Below, one piece after another: positions 8,817-18,186 of a DNA stretch of 64,000 bases. Position 1 is the stretch's first letter; each line of letters opens with the position of its first letter. Source of the stretch: Kocuria sp. (GTDB lineage Bacteria; Actinomycetota; Actinomycetes; Actinomycetales; Micrococcaceae); assembly GCA_030454085.1 (NCBI GenBank), contig JAKDJD010000010.1, positions 1 to 64,000 of the forward strand, read 5' to 3'. A model generated the notes under the pieces. It was not told the DNA's origin, did not search any database, and worked only from the letters and a program-made list of their open reading frames with translations. The position numbers and the translations under genes were made by a program.

Positions 8817-9403
8817 CTCTCCTTGCCCTCTCGGCCATGATCCTGGCGGCCGTGCTTGGCGCCATCGTGTGCTTCCGCGTCCCTGCGGTCAGTGTTCGAG
8901 CACGCCGAACATGGGCCACGGTGTTCTTGATCCTGCTGGTCTTGGCCGCAGGCACGGCCGCGGCCAGTGCCCTCCAGGGAAAGGGCGCAGGAATCGAACC
9001 GTGGGGCGCCGTACTGGCCATCGTCTCCGCAGTTGCGGCCGCCGCGCTGACCGGGTCGCCCGTGACCGCCGCGGTGCTCCAGTTCTCCCAACGGACCGGA
9101 AGACTCTATCGATCGGGCAGGCGCCCCGAACCATCGGATACGGCGCCCGCAGATCCCGAGCGCGATTCCGATCTGCACGGTGGATTGTGGATCGGAGTCC
9201 TGGAGAGAATCGGTGTGGCCGTCACCCTGATTGCGGGGTGGCCGACAGGGCTCACGGTGCTCGCTGCGATCAAGGCACTCGGGCGGTTCGCAGAGCTCAA
9301 AGAGCCCGACGCCGTCGAACGGTTCATCCTCGGAACCTTCGGCTCATTCCTCTGGGCGGCCGCCTGGGCCGGCGTCGCGATGCTCCTGACTCAAGGGCTC
9401 TGA
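8813..9403 (+). CDS. Integral membrane protein, DUF3307-like C-terminus
   Basis: The 196-residue membrane protein starts at the ATG of an ATGA overlap with the HTH gene, so it is translationally coupled to it. Hydrophobic segments lie at about 3-22, 35-52, 62-80, 128-150 and 172-194. The C-terminal part (GVLERIGVAVTLIAGW, then the AIKALGRFAELKEPD stretch) resembles the conserved C-terminal region of DUF3307 membrane proteins, which often pair with SatD-like proteins. A short charged cytoplasmic loop lies at about 95-122. No catalytic motif is visible. Function is unknown; the coupling suggests it works with the preceding regulator. Confidence 0.6.
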   Translation: MTLLALSAMILAAVLGAIVCFRVPAVSVRARRTWATVFLILLVLAAGTAAASALQGKGAGIEPWGAVLAIVSAVAAAALTGSPVTAAVLQFSQRTGRLYRSGRRPEPSDTAPADPERDSDLHGGLWIGVLERIGVAVTLIAGWPTGLTVLAAIKALGRFAELKEPDAVERFILGTFGSFLWAAAWAGVAMLLTQGL

Positions 9404-9523
9404 ACTCGGCCGGCTCAGCGGCTGTGCGCCCGGCGTCCTGATCGGGCCCACAGTAAAGCTCACATACTGAGATCGCGTCCTACTATGTGGGCGTGGTGGG
9501 GTCCAAGGGGTTACCTTGTCTCT

Positions 9524-10588
9524 ATGAGCGACACCACGGATTCCCGCACCCTTGACCTGGCCGTCATCCCCGGAGACGGCATCGGCCCCGAAGTCACGGA
9601 ACAGGCGTTGGCCGTTCTCACGAAGGCCGCGGGCCGCGAGGGGCTGGATGTCTCGCCGACTCACTACGAACTGGGTGCCGAGGCCTGGCTTCGCACCGGG
9701 GAGACGCTGACGGACGAGAAGCTTGCCGCACTCCGCGAGCACCAGGCGATCCTCTTCGGTGCCGTTGGTGCCGACCCGCGATCGACTCAGGTCCCTTCGG
9801 GGCTCATTGAGCGCGAAATCCTGTTGCGACTGCGATTCGCCTTCGACCACTTCATCAACCTGAGGCCGTCACGGCTGTACCCCGGTGCCGTGTCTCCGTT
9901 GTCCGCGCCGGGCGACATCGACTTCGTCGTCGTCCGTGAGGGCACCGAGGGGCCGTATGTCGGCAACGGGGGAACGGTCCGTGAGGGCACGGAGCACGAA
10001 ATCGCGACCGAGGTCTCAGTCAATACGGCTCATGGCGTCGACCGGTTGATCCGTTACGCCTTCGACCTGGCGGCCTCGAGGGAGAGGAAGCACCTGACCC
10101 TCGTTCACAAACACAATGTGTTGGTCCATGCCGGCGGCCTCTACCGTCGCACCTTTGACCGGATTGCCCAGGAATACCCGCAGGTCTCCACGGACTACAT
10201 TCACGTGGACGCCGCGACGATCTATATGACCACGGATCCGGCCCGGTTCGACGTGATCGTGACGGACAATTTGTTCGGCGATATTCTCACCGACCAGGCC
10301 GGCGCGATTTCCGGCGGCATCGGTTACGCCGCCTGCGGCAACATCAACGCGGAATTCACGGCGCCGTCCATGTTCGAACCCGTGCACGGATCGGCGCCGG
10401 ACATCGCGGGGCAGGGAACCGCGGATCCCCGTGCCGCGATCCTGGCCGGGGCATTGTTGCTTCGTCACCTGGGTCACGACGGCGCAGCGAGTACCATCGA
10501 GTCAGCAGTCGAGGATGATATGCGGGATCATGGTGCCGAGCAGCGGTCGACCGCAGATATCGGTCGAGCTATTCTCGCCGGGATCTGA
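9524..10588 (+). CDS. leuB: 3-isopropylmalate dehydrogenase
   Basis: It oxidatively decarboxylates 3-isopropylmalate with NAD in leucine synthesis. The 354-residue protein starts at the ATG at 9524 ([24 protein letters not shown]); AAGGGG lies about 13 bases upstream. An upstream in-frame ATG (9485) gives an atypical N-terminus and is rejected. The conserved substrate loop, the Lys in VHKHNVL and the Asp-rich metal site in [13 protein letters not shown] are present. leuCD lies about 5 kb downstream and leuA is not in the window. ilvE follows after a hairpin. Confidence 0.96.
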   Translation: MSDTTDSRTLDLAVIPGDGIGPEVTEQALAVLTKAAGREGLDVSPTHYELGAEAWLRTGETLTDEKLAALREHQAILFGAVGADPRSTQVPSGLIEREILLRLRFAFDHFINLRPSRLYPGAVSPLSAPGDIDFVVVREGTEGPYVGNGGTVREGTEHEIATEVSVNTAHGVDRLIRYAFDLAASRERKHLTLVHKHNVLVHAGGLYRRTFDRIAQEYPQVSTDYIHVDAATIYMTTDPARFDVIVTDNLFGDILTDQAGAISGGIGYAACGNINAEFTAPSMFEPVHGSAPDIAGQGTADPRAAILAGALLLRHLGHDGAASTIESAVEDDMRDHGAEQRSTADIGRAILAGI

Positions 10589-10616
10589 GCCTCTCCGCTC
10601 TTCCCCGACGGTCCGG

Positions 10617-10642
10617 GCGCCGCCGCAAGGACGCGGCGGCGC
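10617..10642 (+). terminator. Perfect GC hairpin between leuB and ilvE
   Basis: A perfect 10-base-pair inverted repeat, GCGCCGCCGC/GCGGCGGCGC, has a 6-base loop (10627-10632). No T tract follows. It sits 8 bases before an in-frame ATG at 10650, which argues that ATG is not the ilvE start. Confidence 0.6.
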
Positions 10643-10685
10643 GCGGTACATGACACACACGCACACGCTGGAAACGGAGCCCACG

Positions 10686-11783
10686 TTGAGCACTTCGACC
10701 TTCACCACCACCGAGAATCAGGATCCGACCACATCGGAAAGGCTGGCCGAGATTCTGGCGGCTCCCGGTTTCGGTGAATTCATGACGGACCACGTGGCCA
10801 AGGTCGAGTGGAGCGGTGAGAGCCCGAACGGCGGCCAATGGCGCGATGCCCGGATCGAGCCGTACGGCCCCCTGAGTCTTGATCCCGCGACGTCGGTCCT
10901 GCACTACGGTCAGGAAATCTTCGAGGGGCTCAAGGCGTACCGTCACCAGGACGGCTCCGTCTGGTTGTTCCGGCCCGAGGCGAATGCCCAACGTTTCCAG
11001 AAGTCGGCACGTCGTCTGGCTCTCCCGGAGCTTCCGGTCGACCTCTTCGTCGACGCCGTCCGGAACCTCGTGGAGAAGGACTCGCGCTGGATTCCGGAGG
11101 GAGAAGGGACGTCGTTGTACCTCAGGCCCTTCATGATCGCGACGGAGAAATTCCTCGGTGTTCGACCGACGCACGAGGCGCTGTTCGAGGTTATTGCCTC
11201 ACCCGCGGCGAACTACTTCGGAACTCCCGAGCCCGTCGACATCTGGTGGGCTCAGGACTACGCGCGAGCCGGCGAAGGCGGCACGGGCGCAGCCAAGTGC
11301 GGGGGCAACTACGCGGCCAGCCTTCTGCCTCAGACCGAGGCGGAGGAGAAGGGGTGCAAGCAGGTCATTTTCACGGATCCCCACCGCGACAATGCGGTCG
11401 AGGAGCTCGGGGGCATGAATGTCTTCTTCGTGTTCAGCGACGGAACCCTGGTGACCCCAGAATTGACCGGGACCATTCTGGAAGGAATCACTCGCACCTC
11501 GATCATCCAGCTCGCCGAGGAACAAGGGCACCGGGTCATCGAGCGAAAGATCACAGTCGACGAATGGCGCGAAGGCGTAGAGACCGGCGAGATCACCGAA
11601 ATCTTCGCCTGCGGAACGGCCGCCGTCGTCGCGCCCATGGGGCGTCTGCTGTGGGAGGACGGCGAGATTCCGGCGGCGAAGAACACCAACGGTGAAGTCA
11701 CCGAATCGCTGCGAACACAGTTGACCGGAATCCAAACCGGACGGGTCGAAGACCGTTTCGGGTGGCTGACCCGCGTGGTCTGA
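10686..11783 (+). CDS. ilvE: Branched-chain amino acid aminotransferase
   Basis: This fold-type IV PLP enzyme performs the last transamination to Leu, Ile and Val. The PLP lysine is in AAKCGGNYAAS (about residue 204), and the phosphate loop region CGTAAVVAPMG is present. I choose TTG 10686 (365 aa) because GGAG stands 7 bases upstream and family members have about this length. The ATG at 10650 would add a Thr/His-rich dozen residues and has no ribosome site next to the hairpin. It completes the ilv/leu gene set with ilvBNC, leuB and leuCD. Confidence 0.95.
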   Translation: MSTSTFTTTENQDPTTSERLAEILAAPGFGEFMTDHVAKVEWSGESPNGGQWRDARIEPYGPLSLDPATSVLHYGQEIFEGLKAYRHQDGSVWLFRPEANAQRFQKSARRLALPELPVDLFVDAVRNLVEKDSRWIPEGEGTSLYLRPFMIATEKFLGVRPTHEALFEVIASPAANYFGTPEPVDIWWAQDYARAGEGGTGAAKCGGNYAASLLPQTEAEEKGCKQVIFTDPHRDNAVEELGGMNVFFVFSDGTLVTPELTGTILEGITRTSIIQLAEEQGHRVIERKITVDEWREGVETGEITEIFACGTAAVVAPMGRLLWEDGEIPAAKNTNGEVTESLRTQLTGIQTGRVEDRFGWLTRVV

Positions 11784-11796
11784 TCCGATCCGTGCT

Positions 11797-11823
11797 GGCC
11801 CTCGCGTCTCTCCTCTGAGGGCC
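11797..11823 (+). terminator. Hairpin after ilvE
   Basis: Perfect 7-base arms GGCCCTC and GAGGGCC flank a 13-base loop, 14 bases after the ilvE stop. No T tract follows. It is a modest terminator candidate. Confidence 0.45.
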
Positions 11824-11870
11824 GAACGTCACACCTGTGGATTCCTGGGCTGTGTCTGCCGTATAGGCGC

Positions 11871-11876
11871 TAACCT
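11871..11876 (+). promoter_or_regulatory. Possible -10 box for FAH-family gene
   Basis: TAACCT lies 6 bases before the ATG at 11883, the spacing expected of a leaderless actinobacterial transcript. There is no convincing Shine-Dalgarno sequence in front of this gene, which supports the reading. No clear -35 is seen. Confidence 0.4.
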
Positions 11877-11882
11877 GGATTC

Positions 11883-12659
11883 ATGCGCATTGCACGATTT
11901 ACAGCCGAGGACCAACTGTTCTACGGACGCGTCGACGGCGAGGACGGTCAGGAGACCGTGACCGTACTCGCGGGCGACCCGTTCTACACAGGGATCAACC
12001 CCATAGAAAAGACCTTCCCGATGGCCGACGTCCGTCTCGTCGCGCCCATCATTCCTCGTTCCAAGGTCATTGGTGTGGCCAGAAACTGGAACGAGCACGC
12101 GAGCGAGCTCGGGAACGAAGCTCCCACGTCGCCGCAATTCTTCCTCAAGCCGAATACCTCTGTGGTCGGTCCCGGGGACCCCGTGACTCTGCCGGATACC
12201 AGTGAAGAGGTTTCCTACGAAGCCGAGCTGGCCGTGGTCATCGGGCGCATGTGCAAGTCGGTTCCGGTCGAACGTGTTCCCGAAGTGATTTTCGGATACA
12301 CCTGCGGCAACGACCTGACAGCGCGCGACCTCCAGGCCACCGACCTCCAATGGACCCGCGCCAAGGGATTCGACGGTTCGTGCCCGCTCGGGCCGTGGAT
12401 CGAAACGGATCTGGACACAGAGAACCTCAGTGTCAGGTCGTGGGTTGATGGTGAGTTGAAGCAGGACGGCTCCACGAGCGACATGATCTTCGGCGTCGCC
12501 GATCTGGTGTCCAGGATTTCCGACGCCTTCACCCTGTTGCCCGGTGACGTCATCCTCACGGGCACCCCGGCGGGCGTTGGCCTCGTCGAGGATGGGCAGG
12601 AAGTCGAAGTTGAGGTCGGCGGTATCGGCGCACTCGTCAACCGGATGCGGCGGGCCTGA
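11883..12659 (+). CDS. Fumarylacetoacetate hydrolase family protein
   Basis: This 258-residue protein has an N-terminal cap (about 1-55) and a C-terminal FAH barrel (about 58-255). The metal-site region is present: NEHASE, then [10 protein letters not shown] (two Glu) and [10 protein letters not shown] (Asp). LTGTPAGVG is the conserved C-terminal loop. Family members include fumarylpyruvate hydrolase, HHDD isomerase and oxaloacetate decarboxylase; the substrate cannot be chosen from sequence. An FAH gene directly upstream of gltX is a common actinobacterial arrangement and does not reveal its pathway. The start lacks an obvious ribosome site and may be leaderless. Confidence 0.9.
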   Translation: MRIARFTAEDQLFYGRVDGEDGQETVTVLAGDPFYTGINPIEKTFPMADVRLVAPIIPRSKVIGVARNWNEHASELGNEAPTSPQFFLKPNTSVVGPGDPVTLPDTSEEVSYEAELAVVIGRMCKSVPVERVPEVIFGYTCGNDLTARDLQATDLQWTRAKGFDGSCPLGPWIETDLDTENLSVRSWVDGELKQDGSTSDMIFGVADLVSRISDAFTLLPGDVILTGTPAGVGLVEDGQEVEVEVGGIGALVNRMRRA

Positions 12660-12724
12660 AAGTACGACGGCGGGGCCACGCCCCGAACACCTCTGAGAAC
12701 GAAAGCGATGAGTATCCAAGAATC

Positions 12725-14242
12725 ATGACAACCGAAGCCATTAAGCCGACGGTGAGCGAAGACCGTCCCGTGCGCGTACGCTTCTGCCCATCACCGACTG
12801 GCACACCCCACGTGGGCATGGTCCGGACCGCGTTGTTCAATTGGGCCTATGCCCGGCACACCGGCGGGCGACTCGTGTTCCGCATCGAAGATACGGATGC
12901 GCAACGGGACTCCGAGGAATCCTTCAACCAGGTTCTTGAGTCGTTGCGGTGGCTGGGGATCGAATGGGACGAGGGTGTCGGCGTCGGAGGACCTCACGAA
13001 CCCTACCGGCAATCCGAGAGGGGTGAGATCTACCAGGACGTCATCTGCCGTTTGAAGGAGGCTGGCTACGTCTACGAGGACTTCTCGACACCCCAGGAAG
13101 TCGAAGAGCGCCATCGTGCCAAGGGGGAGGACCCGAAGCTCGGCTACGACAACTTCGACCGTGATCTCACCGACGAGCAGAAAGAAGGCTTCCGCGCCGA
13201 GGGGCGTGAACCCGTCCTGCGTCTGCGTATGCCTGACGAGGACATCACGTTCGACGACGTCGTTCGTGGGGAGATCACGTTCAAGGCCGGGTCGGTCCCG
13301 GACTACGTGGTGGTCCGGGCGAATGGCAATCCGCTGTACACGCTCGTCAACCCCGTGGACGACGCTCTGATGGGAATAACGCATGTGCTCCGCGGAGAGG
13401 ACCTGTTGTCCTCAACTCCGCGTCAGATTGCCCTGTACAGGGCTTTGGTGGGTGTGGGGATCGCGGAATTCATCCCAGAATTCGGACACTTGCCGTACGT
13501 CATGGGCCAGGGGAACAAGAAGCTCTCCAAGCGGGACCCGGAATCGAACCTCTTCCTTCTGCGCGACGAGGGATTCATCAAGGAAGGGTTGCTCAACTAT
13601 CTTTCCCTCTTGGGCTGGTCGCTTTCCGCGGACGAAGACATCTTTACCGTGGATCAATTGGTCGAGAATTTCGATGTTCACGATGTCCTCGCCAACCCCG
13701 CTCGGTTCGATGTCAAGAAGGCCGAAGCGATCAATGGTCAACACATTCGCATGCTCGATGTGGATGATTTCGAAGAACGTTTGTTGCCCTATTTGAGAGA
13801 TGCCGGAATTGTCGACGAGGAACTCAGCGACAGGGAACGGCAGATCCTGCACGAGGCGGCCCCCTTGGTCCAGGAAAGGATGCAGCTTCTCGGTGAGGCA
13901 CCCGGTCTCCTTGGATTCCTCTTCCGCGGGGACCAGGAGATCGTCATCGCGGACGATGCGCGGAAGCAACTGAAGGAATCCGCTCCGGACGTCCTGCGGG
14001 CCGCTCACGAGGCGCTGTCGCAGCTCGAGACCTGGGAGAGCGCGTCGATCGAGGAGTCGTTGCGTTCGGCCATTGTCGAGGGCCTGGAGATCAAGCCGCG
14101 CCTGGCCTTCGGCCCGGTTCGTATTGCTGTCTCCGGCGCACGGATTTCGCCGCCCCTTTTCGAATCGCTCGAAATCCTCGGCAGGGAGTCCTCGTTGCGT
14201 CGGATCGACGCCCTGATCCAGGACCTGGCAGACCGGTCCTGA
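12725..14242 (+). CDS. gltX: Glutamyl-tRNA synthetase
   Basis: It charges tRNA-Glu. In actinobacteria it usually also misacylates tRNA-Gln, which GatCAB then amidates; non-discrimination here is inferred from lineage. The 505-residue class I protein has a HIGH-type motif PHVGM (about 23-27) and a KMSKS-type motif KKLSKRD (about 265-271), followed by the all-helical anticodon-binding region. The ATG at 12725 gives [13 protein letters not shown] before the conserved [12 protein letters not shown]. Genes for tRNA-Gln(CTG) and tRNA-Glu(CTC) follow within 450 bases. Confidence 0.96.
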   Translation: MTTEAIKPTVSEDRPVRVRFCPSPTGTPHVGMVRTALFNWAYARHTGGRLVFRIEDTDAQRDSEESFNQVLESLRWLGIEWDEGVGVGGPHEPYRQSERGEIYQDVICRLKEAGYVYEDFSTPQEVEERHRAKGEDPKLGYDNFDRDLTDEQKEGFRAEGREPVLRLRMPDEDITFDDVVRGEITFKAGSVPDYVVVRANGNPLYTLVNPVDDALMGITHVLRGEDLLSSTPRQIALYRALVGVGIAEFIPEFGHLPYVMGQGNKKLSKRDPESNLFLLRDEGFIKEGLLNYLSLLGWSLSADEDIFTVDQLVENFDVHDVLANPARFDVKKAEAINGQHIRMLDVDDFEERLLPYLRDAGIVDEELSDRERQILHEAAPLVQERMQLLGEAPGLLGFLFRGDQEIVIADDARKQLKESAPDVLRAAHEALSQLETWESASIEESLRSAIVEGLEIKPRLAFGPVRIAVSGARISPPLFESLEILGRESSLRRIDALIQDLADRS

Positions 14243-14261
14243 GGTTCCGAGCAGGCCGCAA

Positions 14262-14301
14262 CCGGTCGCGCGTCTCTCCGCCGGAGTAGGGGCGCGACCG
14301 G
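14262..14301 (+). terminator. Hairpin after gltX
   Basis: Perfect 10-base arms CCGGTCGCGC and GCGCGACCGG enclose a smaller CTCC/GGAG stem. It begins 20 bases after the gltX stop. There is no T tract. It probably ends the gltX mRNA before the tRNA genes. Confidence 0.55.
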
Positions 14302-14416
14302 CTCGCCTGAGGGTGGCCGAGACCACGTTGTGCGAGGTTGCGTGGGTCGGGTGGGGGGCTGTAGAGTATTTACTCGTTGCGGAGATGAAGTCGAGAGGCT
14401 GAAACGCCGCAAACAG

Positions 14417-14488
14417 TGGGATATGGTGTAATTGGCAACACAGCGGTTTCTGGTACCGTCGTTCTAGGTTCGAGTCCTGGTATCCCAG
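14417..14488 (+). tRNA. tRNA-Gln (CTG)
   Basis: The acceptor arms TGGGATA/TATCCCA pair perfectly with discriminator G. The anticodon loop TTCTGGT gives anticodon CTG, and the T arm carries GTTCGAGT. The gene is 72 bases with no encoded CCA. It is followed by an AT-rich spacer and then tRNA-Glu. Confidence 0.95.
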
Positions 14489-14614
14489 CGAACATAGCTG
14501 TGATATAAAAATCATGTGTTATGATTCACATCGGTCGATTTGGAAACAAACTCCAGAGTGTGTAAGATAAATCGAGCGGTCATGAGGAATATAATAATTC
14601 CGAAATGACATTCT

Positions 14615-14687
14615 GGCCCCATCGTATAGCGGCCTAGTACTCCGCCCTCTCACGGCGGCAACACCGGTTCGAATCCGGTTGGGGTCA
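14615..14687 (+). tRNA. tRNA-Glu (CTC)
   Basis: The acceptor arms GGCCCCA/TGGGGTC pair with one G-T wobble, and the discriminator is A. The anticodon stem CCGCC/GGCGG encloses loop CTCTCAC (anticodon CTC). The T arm has GTTCGAAT. The gene is 73 bases without CCA, and a strong terminator follows 7 bases later. Confidence 0.96.
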
Positions 14688-14694
14688 CAGGTCA

Positions 14695-14729
14695 AAGAAC
14701 CCGGCACTGACGTGCCGGGTTCTTTTTTT
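14695..14729 (+). terminator. Intrinsic terminator after tRNA-Glu
   Basis: Perfect 13-base arms (14695-14707 and 14712-14724, cores CCCGGCAC/GTGCCGGG) with a 4-base loop are followed by a run of T to 14729. It is one of the few classic T-tailed terminators in the window and clearly ends the tRNA unit. Confidence 0.92.
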
Positions 14730-14891
14730 ATTGTCTGGTCGGGGCGCCAGCCTGATCATTCCTGGTTCTTGGCCGACGGGCGGGGTGAGGGATCGAGCAG
14801 GTGGCATGACTGAGTAACTAGGCGAGCCGCATGGCCGCTCCGGGCCCGAAGCCGCGCCGAGCCCTGTCGGTCCGGCACGGCACGGGCCTGA

Positions 14892-14930
14892 GGGATGATT
14901 GCCCTGCAGGGATGATTGCCCTGCAGGGAT
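14892..14930 (+). repeat. Short tandem repeat, 17-base unit x 2.3
   Basis: The unit GGGATGATTGCCCTGCA occurs at 14892-14908 and 14909-14925, followed by the first five bases of a third copy. It lies in the 255-base gap between the tRNA-Glu terminator and ndgR (14730-14984), which otherwise shows no gene. Each unit contains the palindrome CCTGCAGG. It is possibly chance slippage or a remnant of the ndgR transcript end. Confidence 0.6.
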
Positions 14931-14984
14931 CACGGCGTCGCAAAGAATCACCGGGGGAGGGTGTCTTCCCGGCCGACTGCAGAT

Positions 14985-15809
14985 CTACTGAGGAGCCCTG
15001 AGCGCTTCGGTCAGTTGGCGGGCGGCCTGGGCGACGACGTCGGAATGCAACCGTCCGGGCTGACGGGTCAGGCGCTCGATCGGTCCCGAGATGGAGACGG
15101 CCGCGATGACCTTCCCGGAGGGATTGCGCACGGGTGCCGACACCGACGCGATGCCGCGTTCGCGCTCACCGACCGACTGGGCCCAGCCCCGGCGTCGAAC
15201 CGCGGAGAGCACCGTCGCAGAGAACCGTGCCTGCCGAAGGCCTTCAAGGAGGCGATTGTGATCCTCCCAGGCGATGAGCACCTGAGCCGCCGAACCGGCT
15301 TTCATGGACAGCTGAGTACCCACGGGAATGGTATCGCGCAGACCAATGGGACGTTCTGCCGACGCGACGCAAATGCGCCATTCGCCCTGGCGACGATAGA
15401 CCTGAGAAGATTCGCCCGTCAGATTCCTGAGCTGATTGAGTACGGGGCCAGCCGCGGCAATCAGGCGGTCCTCACCCGCTGCGGAGGCCAATTCGCCGAG
15501 TCGGGGCCCGAGAACGAACCTCCCCTGAACGTCTCGCGCAACCAGCCGATGGTGGGCGAGGGCAACAGCCAGACGATGCGCCGTGGGCCGTGCGAGGCCC
15601 GTGGCCTCAACCAGTTGCGACAGGCTGGCCGGACCGGCCTCGAGGCAGTCCAGAATATGGGTGGCCTTGTCCAGAACCCCGACGCCGCTGGGGCGGGCCC
15701 GGACGGACATGGGGTTCGCGGTCCCCATGCCACCGAGAATCTCGTCGCTACCAGACGCGGCCTCGACGGTGGCAGGAGTGGTATCGGAAAGTTCGCTCAT
15801 ACCCACCAT
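14985..15809 (-). CDS. ndgR: IclR-family regulator NdgR/LtbR, of leucine genes
   Basis: This 274-residue DNA-binding protein has an N-terminal winged helix (about 44-105, SGVGVLDKATHILDCLEAG) and a C-terminal IclR effector domain (about 110-270). The sequence closely follows NdgR/LtbR proteins, for example MKAGSAAQVLIAWE and RRRGWAQSVGERE. Known NdgR/LtbR proteins control leuCD and related amino acid genes, and this gene is divergent from leuCD across 101 bases, as usual. The N-terminus carries about 40 extra residues compared with the usual roughly 238; several internal Met/Val codons could be the true start, so the 5' end is uncertain. Confidence 0.93.
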   Translation of the reverse strand: MVGMSELSDTTPATVEAASGSDEILGGMGTANPMSVRARPSGVGVLDKATHILDCLEAGPASLSQLVEATGLARPTAHRLAVALAHHRLVARDVQGRFVLGPRLGELASAAGEDRLIAAAGPVLNQLRNLTGESSQVYRRQGEWRICVASAERPIGLRDTIPVGTQLSMKAGSAAQVLIAWEDHNRLLEGLRQARFSATVLSAVRRRGWAQSVGERERGIASVSAPVRNPSGKVIAAVSISGPIERLTRQPGRLHSDVVAQAARQLTEALRAPQ

Positions 15810-15910
15810 AGTGAATTCTCAAATACTGGAATGCAAGTCCACGTTCTGGAAGACCTGCATGTTCGCGGGCAGAATGAGTTCCGCAAGCACACAGGAATTC
15901 GGAGGACAAC

Positions 15911-17338
15911 ATGACGGATTCATCGGCCCGCCCCAGGACCCTGGCCGAGAAGGTTTGGGCCGACCATCGAGTCGTCGCGGGGCAGGATGGCAAACCCGAT
16001 CTCATTTACATCGACCTGCACCTCGTCCACGAGGTCACCTCACCCCAGGCATTCGAGGGGCTTCGCCTGGCCGGACGGCAGCTTCGCCGCCCGGACCTGA
16101 CGATCGCGACGGAGGATCACAACACCCCGACGCAGGACATCTTTTCCCGCATTGCTGACGAGACCTCACGCCTGCAAATCGAAACCCTGCGCGCGAACGC
16201 CGAAGAATTCGGGGTCCGTATCCATTCGTTGGGAGACGAAGAGCAGGGGATCGTTCACGTGGTCGGCCCTCAGCTCGGTCTGACCCAGCCCGGCATGACC
16301 GTGGTGTGCGGCGACTCCCACACGTCCACCCACGGCGCTTTCGGTGCCCTGGCCTTCGGTATCGGGACGAGCGAGGTCGAGCACGTCATGGCGACCCAGA
16401 CTCTCTCGCTGGCGCCGTTCAAGACCATGGCCATCACGGTCAACGGCCACCTTCGACCCGGGGTCACGGCGAAGGACATCATTCTGGCCGTGATCGCCAA
16501 GATCGGCACGGGCGGCGGGCAGGGATATGTCCTCGAATACCGCGGAACCGCCATCGAAGAACTGTCGATGGAAGGGCGGATGACAATCTGCAATATGTCC
16601 ATCGAGGCGGGTGCCCGGGCCGGCATGGTCGCTCCGGACCAGACCACGTTCGACTACGTCCGCGAGCGCCCTCACGCGCCACAGGGTGAGGACTGGGACC
16701 GGGCCGTCGAGTACTGGGAATCCCTGCGCACGGATGAGGGAGCAACCTTCGACCGAGAAGTCATTATTGACGGGAATGAGCTTGAGCCGTTCGTGACTTG
16801 GGGTACGAATCCCGGCCAGGGCGTGCCCCTGTCGGAAAGCGTCCCCGATCCCGAAGACGCGGGCGACGAGGGGTCCAAGGCATCCGCCGCCAAGGCGTTG
16901 CAGTACATGGACCTCAAGGCCGGGACTCCGATGAAGGACATCGCGGTGGACACCGTGTTCCTGGGATCGTGCACCAACTCCCGCATCGAGGATCTGAGGG
17001 CCGCGGCCGAGATTCTCAAAGGCCGGTCCAAGGCCGAGAACGTGCGCATGATGGTGGTTCCCGGATCGGCGCGAGTCCGTCTCCAGGCCGAGGAGGAGGG
17101 CCTGGACCAGGTCTTCAAGGAATTCGGCGCCGACTGGAGGTTCGCCGGATGCTCGATGTGCCTGGGGATGAACCCGGATCAGCTCGCTCCCGGTGAGCGG
17201 TGTGCGTCGACGTCCAACCGGAATTTCGAAGGCCGACAAGGCAAGGGCGGGCGCACGCATCTCGTGTCGCCCCTCGTGGCGGCCGCGACGGCCGTCAGAG
17301 GGACACTGAGCTCGCCCTCGGACCTGACCGACGCATAG
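15911..17338 (+). CDS. leuC: 3-isopropylmalate dehydratase large subunit
   Basis: With LeuD it isomerises 2-isopropylmalate to 3-isopropylmalate. The 475-residue aconitase-family protein carries the three Fe-S cysteines in GSCTNSR (about 353) and GCSMCLG (about 413 and 416). The ATG at 15911 follows GGAGGAC. Control by the divergent NdgR protein is expected from family knowledge, with the operator presumably in 15810-15910. leuD starts 12 bases after the stop. Confidence 0.96.
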   Translation: MTDSSARPRTLAEKVWADHRVVAGQDGKPDLIYIDLHLVHEVTSPQAFEGLRLAGRQLRRPDLTIATEDHNTPTQDIFSRIADETSRLQIETLRANAEEFGVRIHSLGDEEQGIVHVVGPQLGLTQPGMTVVCGDSHTSTHGAFGALAFGIGTSEVEHVMATQTLSLAPFKTMAITVNGHLRPGVTAKDIILAVIAKIGTGGGQGYVLEYRGTAIEELSMEGRMTICNMSIEAGARAGMVAPDQTTFDYVRERPHAPQGEDWDRAVEYWESLRTDEGATFDREVIIDGNELEPFVTWGTNPGQGVPLSESVPDPEDAGDEGSKASAAKALQYMDLKAGTPMKDIAVDTVFLGSCTNSRIEDLRAAAEILKGRSKAENVRMMVVPGSARVRLQAEEEGLDQVFKEFGADWRFAGCSMCLGMNPDQLAPGERCASTSNRNFEGRQGKGGRTHLVSPLVAAATAVRGTLSSPSDLTDA

Positions 17339-17350
17339 GAGGAGAACTCG

Positions 17351-17950
17351 ATGGAACCCATCACTACCCATACCGGCGTCGCCGCGCCGCTGCGCGCGTC
17401 GAACGTGGACACCGACCAGATCATCCCGGCCGTCTACCTCAAGCGCATCACCAAAACCGGTTTCGACGACGCCCTGTTCGCCGGGTGGCGCAAGGACCCC
17501 GAGTTCGTGCTCAATCAGGAGCCCTATCGGAATGCCTCCGTGCTGGTTGCAGGGCCGGACTTCGGCACGGGATCCTCCCGTGAGCACGCCGTCTGGGCAC
17601 TCAAGGATTATGGCTTCCGCGTGGTGCTCTCGCCCCGATTCGCTGATATCTTCCGAGGGAACTCCGGGAAGCAGGGGCTGGTGGCCGCGCAGGTGGATCA
17701 GCAGGATATCGAGTTGATCTGGAAGTCCATCGAGGAGAACCCGGGGATGGAAATCACCGTCGATCTTGAGGGGAGGACCGTGACCTGCGGGTCGCTCGTG
17801 GTGCCCTTCCAGATCGATGAGTACACCCGGTGGCGGCTCATGGAAGGACTCGATGACATCTCCCTGACGCTTCATCAGGAGAGCGACATCACGGAGTTCG
17901 AACAGACGCGCCCCGAGTTCAAACCTCGTACGCTACCGGCGAAGTCCTGA
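17351..17950 (+). CDS. leuD: 3-isopropylmalate dehydratase small subunit
   Basis: This 199-residue swivel-domain subunit completes the LeuCD heterodimer. [10 protein letters not shown] and [10 protein letters not shown] near residues 20 and 75 are the family signatures. GGAGGAG stands 5-10 bases before the ATG. It is the second and last gene of the leuCD operon; the 236 bases to murA hold no gene and no convincing T-tailed terminator. Confidence 0.96.
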   Translation: MEPITTHTGVAAPLRASNVDTDQIIPAVYLKRITKTGFDDALFAGWRKDPEFVLNQEPYRNASVLVAGPDFGTGSSREHAVWALKDYGFRVVLSPRFADIFRGNSGKQGLVAAQVDQQDIELIWKSIEENPGMEITVDLEGRTVTCGSLVVPFQIDEYTRWRLMEGLDDISLTLHQESDITEFEQTRPEFKPRTLPAKS

Positions 17951-18186
17951 GCGGAGTACGTCAGCAGCAACGCTCGGCTCACGCTCACACCGTGCGTATG
18001 ACGGGTCGGGACCACCGATCACGTGATCAACAGGCAGGGTCCGGTATCGTGTTCGCTGCACCGTTGAGGCAGCAGGAATTTGACTGGCCGATGGTGCCGT
18101 AAAATAGTTCTAGAATGCGTGTCACTTGCGGACACGTCGGAATCACGGGGACCGATGAGGTCCAAAGACACGAAGATTGGAACTTT

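Noticed and set aside
14417..14687. tRNA genes as integration site of a mobile element
   Set aside because: Both tRNAs are intact, no tRNA 3'-end duplicate was seen nearby, and no integrase or phage gene follows.
14892..14930. 17-base direct repeats as a possible attachment site or CRISPR
   Set aside because: The copies are contiguous, with no spacers, no integrase gene nearby, and no second copy flanking an island.
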